Shown here one piece after another: positions 5,760 through 6,994 of a stretch of DNA of 6,994 bases. The notes below the pieces were generated by a model. The model saw nothing but the letters and a program-made list of their open reading frames with translations. It ran no database searches and was not told the origin of the DNA. The position numbers and the translations under genes were made by a program. This DNA comes from Candidatus Omnitrophica bacterium CG07_land_8_20_14_0_80_50_8 (GTDB lineage: Bacteria > Omnitrophota > Gorgyraeia > 2-02-FULL-51-18), in NCBI GenBank assembly GCA_002779345.1, contig PEWW01000051.1:1-6994 (forward strand), written 5' to 3'. Numbering within the stretch: position 1 is the first letter of the stretch; every line of letters begins with the position of its first letter.

Positions 5760-5803
5760 AGTGTACCACATTCTTTTATAAAACTTCAACTAATTTTAAT
5801 CAA
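5760..5803 (-). promoter_or_regulatory. Promoter region of the HTH-CDF-response regulator unit (two overlapping candidates)
   Basis: Candidate 1 is TTGATT (5803-5798), 17 bases, TATAAA (5780-5775). Candidate 2 is TTGAAG (5789-5784), 18 bases, TACACT (5765-5760), with a TG extension before its -10 box. Both read on the - strand towards the ATG at 5689. The region between the CCA-family gene and this HTH gene is AT-rich and holds no gene. Which start is used cannot be told from the sequence. Confidence 0.55.
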
Positions 5804-5847
5804 CTCTAACAAGTCTTATAAATTGAGTTTTCACGCATCGTAAACGT

Positions 5848-6994
5848 TCATTTTTTAAAATTTCTTTTGACCCATTCAAGCGCTTGGTTCTTATGGTTCA
5901 GGATGCCCTCAAGCTGTGACTCTTCAACCGCGCGCAGTATCTTGCCGATCAAGGGACCTTCCCTATAACCTATTTTTAACAAATCCGTTCCACTGAAAAG
6001 CGGCGCGGGTTTGATCTGGGCGCGGCTTAACGACTTCATTTTTTTCTTAAGAAAGCGCCAGTTCGTCAAATCTCCGTAGCTGGCCAGGCAATCCACGCGG
6101 TGCTGTTCAAGTTCTATCCCAAAGGTCTCACGTTGAAAAAATCGTTTCAAGGTACTCTCTTTCATCTGCCGCGCATCCTTAAAACGCATATGCCCTTCAA
6201 CACAGGCCACAATTTTTTCTTTCAAATCATTGGAAAAGCGCAGTCGGTCGAGGATTTTTCCGCTAATTTGCGCGCCCACACGATCGTGCCCGTTAAATCG
6301 GATACGATCACGTCTCTGGTAGGTGCCTGGTTTTCCCACGTCATGCAATAAACAGGCAAACGCCAGGACCACCGAAGGTTTTTTTAACCGCGCCAGCAAA
6401 AGTTTGGTATGGACAAAAACATCTCCCTCCGGGTGAAATTCCCTGGGTTGTTGAACCCCTTTCATTCGGTAAACTTCAGGCAATACCTCCTTGAGGAGGC
6501 CGGCTTTGTCTAGGAGCTCAAGCGCAAGTCCCGGATTAGGGCCTGTGAACATCTTGACCAGCTCGTCGCGAACGCGCTCTTGGCTTACTTCATGGATATT
6601 TGGCGCAAGTTTTTTAAGCGCCGAAAACGTCTTAGGCTCGATCCGAAATCCCAACACGCTCGCGAAGCGCACCGCTCTCAAAAGGCGGAGTTTGTCTTCG
6701 GCAAAACGCTTGTTGGGGTCGCCGATCGCGCGGATCATTTTTTTCTTGAGATCTTTTTCGCCGTTCACCCAATCCATCACCTGACGTCGAATAGGGTCGT
6801 AGAACAACCCGTTCACCGTAAAATCTCGCCGGAGCGCATCTTCCTTGGCGTCCGTGAAACGCACTCCCGTGGGATGCCGCCCATCCTGATATCCCCGGTC
6901 AGCGCGAAACGTCGCGACCTCAAAATTTTTTCCCTCTAAAATAACGATCATTACTCCAAACTTGGCTCCGACTGCGACCGTTTTATTAAAAAGC
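5848..6994 (-). CDS. CCA-adding enzyme / poly(A) polymerase family nucleotidyltransferase with HD domain (5' end outside window)
   Basis: This enzyme belongs to the class II nucleotidyltransferases that repair tRNA 3' CCA ends or add poly(A). The frame stays open to the window edge: before the Met at 6951 it reads FNKTVAVGAKFGVM, which matches the family, so that Met is not the start. The Gly-Ser and DxD catalytic part of the head domain lies outside. Counting from Met 6951, visible motifs are FEVATFR (10-16), RRDFTVNGLFYDP (41-53) and AEDKLRLLRAVRFA (84-97), the nucleotide-recognition neck. An HD phosphohydrolase domain follows, with HPEGDVFVHT (173-182), LLHDVGKP (201-208) and a later GHD. 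Presence of the HD domain resembles E. coli-type CCA enzymes (which also have 2',3'-phosphatase activity) and many HD-bearing family members elsewhere. CCA-adding and poly(A) activities cannot be separated here without the head domain and tests. It ends in Lys-Lys-TGA, with no convincing terminator before the next promoter. Confidence 0.9.
   Translation of the reverse strand, partial: LFNKTVAVGAKFGVMIVILEGKNFEVATFRADRGYQDGRHPTGVRFTDAKEDALRRDFTVNGLFYDPIRRQVMDWVNGEKDLKKKMIRAIGDPNKRFAEDKLRLLRAVRFASVLGFRIEPKTFSALKKLAPNIHEVSQERVRDELVKMFTGPNPGLALELLDKAGLLKEVLPEVYRMKGVQQPREFHPEGDVFVHTKLLLARLKKPSVVLAFACLLHDVGKPGTYQRRDRIRFNGHDRVGAQISGKILDRLRFSNDLKEKIVACVEGHMRFKDARQMKESTLKRFFQRETFGIELEQHRVDCLASYGDLTNWRFLKKKMKSLSRAQIKPAPLFSGTDLLKIGYREGPLIGKILRAVEESQLEGILNHKNQALEWVKRNFKK

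Noticed and set aside
5821..5850. Terminator after the CCA-family gene
   Set aside because: Only imperfect short pairing (TTTACG with CGTGAAA) and no T-run after it, so it is not called.
6491..6939. + strand frames opposite the CCA-adding/poly(A) polymerase-type gene
   Set aside because: Arg/Ser-rich shadow translations of a clear - strand gene.

Overview
This window is chromosomal DNA from a bacterium with moderate GC content and AT-rich promoter regions. The gene set is ordinary: complex I, a 23S rRNA methyltransferase, a YacP-type NYN nuclease, a CCA-adding/poly(A) polymerase-type enzyme and a CDF metal transporter. There are no phage, IS, CRISPR, rRNA or tRNA signatures. Two near-duplicate one-domain HTH_17 proteins, a YacP protein and an HD-type nucleotidyltransferase would suit an uncultured Gram-negative-like lineage such as Omnitrophota or Elusimicrobiota. 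That taxonomic guess is weak and rests on general resemblance only.

Layout. On the + strand, bases 1-644 hold the 3' part of nuoN. It is followed 20 bases later by the wreck of a second membrane-protein gene (about 665-1093). I can read three blocks of a CitMHS_2-type putative Na+/H+ antiporter there, spread over all three frames and missing large internal parts. Everything else is on the - strand and converges on this pair. Read in the direction of transcription, it comprises a CCA-adding/poly(A) polymerase-type gene whose 5' end lies outside the window (6994-5848); unit A, made of an HTH_17 regulator (5689-5471), a CDF cation exporter (5451-4558) and a single-domain response regulator (4531-4163); and unit B, made of a second HTH_17 regulator (3887-3654), yacP (3607-3119), rlmI (3180-1978, overlapping yacP by 62 bases) and an exported SMP-30-like beta-propeller protein (1952-1086).

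Each HTH gene is the first of its unit and sits behind its own AT-rich promoter. The promoter of unit B is almost consensus (TTGACA, 17 bases, TATACT). The two HTH proteins are identical at 38 of 54 aligned residues, so they are recent paralogues. They may regulate their own operons or each other; that is inference. Unit B couples two ribosome-related functions, a putative ribosome-linked mRNA nuclease and an rRNA methyltransferase. Unit A links metal efflux to a phospho-receiver whose sensor kinase is not in the window.

I see no clearly new multi-gene system. The most informative items are the decayed antiporter next to complex I, the duplicated regulator pair heading two unrelated operons, and the long yacP/rlmI overlap.
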